64,000 nt of DNA. Origin: Pseudomonas paraglycinae. Its GTDB lineage: Bacteria; Pseudomonadota; Gammaproteobacteria; Pseudomonadales; Pseudomonadaceae. The notes under the pieces are model-generated. The model saw only the letters and a program-made list of their open reading frames with translations. It was not told where the DNA came from and made no database searches. The position numbers and the translations under genes are program-made. Positions 63,245 to 64,000 of this stretch are shown in pieces (position 1 is the first letter of the stretch; every line of letters begins with the position of its first letter). Location: the NCBI RefSeq assembly GCF_021601625.1, contig NZ_BQHR01000002.1:434001-498000 (forward strand). The letters run 5' to 3'.

Positions 63245-64000
63245 ATGGGCAGCAAGGCAGACACCGGCAGCGTGCGCTCGGTCGAACGGGCGCTGGCCAT
63301 CGTCGAGTTGCTCGGCGAGCATCAGGCGCTGGGGCTGGAGGAATTGCACTACCTGACGACTCTGCCCAAGGCCACGGTGTCGCGGATGCTCGCGACCTTG
63401 CAGGAGCAGGGCTGGATCTATCGCGGCCTCAGCGACCGTCGCTACCGGTTGTGCGCCAAACGGCTGTTCGGTGATCGTCAGCAACGTTTCAAGCGCCACC
63501 TGGTGGAAAGCGCCGCGCCGATGCTGCTGGAACTCAGCGAACGCACCGGGCTGGTGGCGGATCTGTCGTGCTTCGACGGCGAGCGGGTCGAAGTCATGGA
63601 AAGCGCGATCCCGCAAGTGCTGCGCAAACGCTATCCGAACAACTGTCAGATCGTCGGCCATCACGCCAGCCTGTTTCATTCGGCGATGGGCCGCGCGTGC
63701 CTTGGCGAACTCGACAGCCAGGACGTTAAGCGTCTGGCCGAACGCGAACAACTGGCGGATGACGGTGTGTTGCAGGCCACCGAACAAGCCTTGCATCAGG
63801 GCTTCGGCCAGCGCACCGAAGGCTATTGGGAATACCCGGTGCGCCTGCCGTTCCTGATTCGTGCGGTGGCGTTGCCGATCCGTGCCCAAGGGCGGCTGGT
63901 CGGCAGCATGGCGCTGCACTGGCCGATGGATCAGGCGCCGGTGGAGCGGGTGCTGAGCCTGCACCTCAACAGCCTCGCGTCGACCATCGGCGAGGTGCAG
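63245..64000 (+). CDS. IclR-family regulator, 3' partial
   Basis: 252 residues visible to the window end with no stop. It follows GGAGG by ten bases. N-terminal winged helix: SVRSVERALAIVELLGEHQALGLEELHYLTTLPKATVSRMLATLQEQGWI, then LSDRRYRLCAKRLFG, an IclR linker and effector domain containing AMGRACLGELDSQDVKRLAE. The order amidohydrolase-MFS-amidase-IclR on one strand suggests it controls that catabolic operon. Related to the aromatic-acid group (HpaR/MhpR-like); the effector is unknown. Confidence 0.9.
   Translation, partial: MGSKADTGSVRSVERALAIVELLGEHQALGLEELHYLTTLPKATVSRMLATLQEQGWIYRGLSDRRYRLCAKRLFGDRQQRFKRHLVESAAPMLLELSERTGLVADLSCFDGERVEVMESAIPQVLRKRYPNNCQIVGHHASLFHSAMGRACLGELDSQDVKRLAEREQLADDGVLQATEQALHQGFGQRTEGYWEYPVRLPFLIRAVALPIRAQGRLVGSMALHWPMDQAPVERVLSLHLNSLASTIGEVQ

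Noticed and set aside
1-64000. CRISPR arrays, insertion sequences, tRNA or rRNA genes, prophage
   Set aside because: No regularly spaced repeats, transposase, cloverleaf or phage structural gene was found; the repeats present are REP-type palindromes.

Overview
The window looks like chromosome of a Pseudomonas of the fluorescens group. This rests on GC-rich codon use, a TtgABC/TtgR-type efflux locus with its operator, a XenB-like ene-reductase, an orphan CcoM microprotein, a PcaR-governed pca cluster, an ornithine-lipid olsBA pair and REP/REPIN-type palindromes. No rRNA, tRNA, CRISPR array, insertion sequence or prophage was seen. Most of the window is ordinary core or shell chromosome. The first gene (Cds1-like PLP enzyme) and the last gene (IclR regulator) run off the ends.

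Layout. 0-3.9 kb: PLP enzyme, FAD dehydrogenase, lipoprotein and an atypical SDR divergent from a LysR gene. 4.8-7.3 kb: a four-gene minus-strand operon (DUF2282 peptide, DUF692/MNIO enzyme, DUF2063 partner, DoxX membrane protein) that matches copper-binding bufferin-type RiPP operons. 7.4-12.4 kb: branched-chain amino acid ABC transporter (livFGMH plus braC). 13.3-15.5 kb: a 733-residue tubulin/FtsZ-superfamily protein that keeps the GTP-binding loops and a T7-like catalytic loop; its role is unknown. 15.7-21 kb: beta-hydroxyacid dehydrogenase, MHYT-GGDEF-EAL protein, cysteine-cluster protein and MFS transporter. 21-27 kb: RapA, then a LysR-RidA-aminotransferase V operon in which the aminotransferase carries a single-base frameshift. 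27-30.5 kb: two microproteins (one is CcoM), a non-coding repeat block and a Pit phosphate transporter.

31-42 kb: an apparently complete protocatechuate branch of the beta-ketoadipate pathway, pcaR-K-I-J-F-H-G-T-B-D-C, all on the plus strand. It has PcaR-type inverted repeats before pcaR, pcaK and pcaI. PcaHG opens protocatechuate; PcaB, PcaC and PcaD make beta-ketoadipate; PcaIJ and PcaF give succinyl-CoA and acetyl-CoA; PcaK and PcaT are uptake proteins. An OprD-family porin lies just beyond.

44-51 kb: tripartite RND efflux system divergent from its TetR repressor. 51-54 kb: an ArsR-MFS-XenB operon whose regulator has two cysteines near its recognition helix and whose upstream region has repeated ATATCG-N8-CGATAY operators. 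54-59 kb: AcpH, OlsA/OlsB, an ACAD-like protein, a serine hydrolase with a small partner, and a REPIN. 59-64 kb: a catabolic-looking set (M20 amidohydrolase, MFS transporter, amidase, IclR regulator) for an unknown amide or acyl-amino acid.

The best candidates for new biology are the tubulin-like protein, the bufferin operon and the ArsR-XenB operon.
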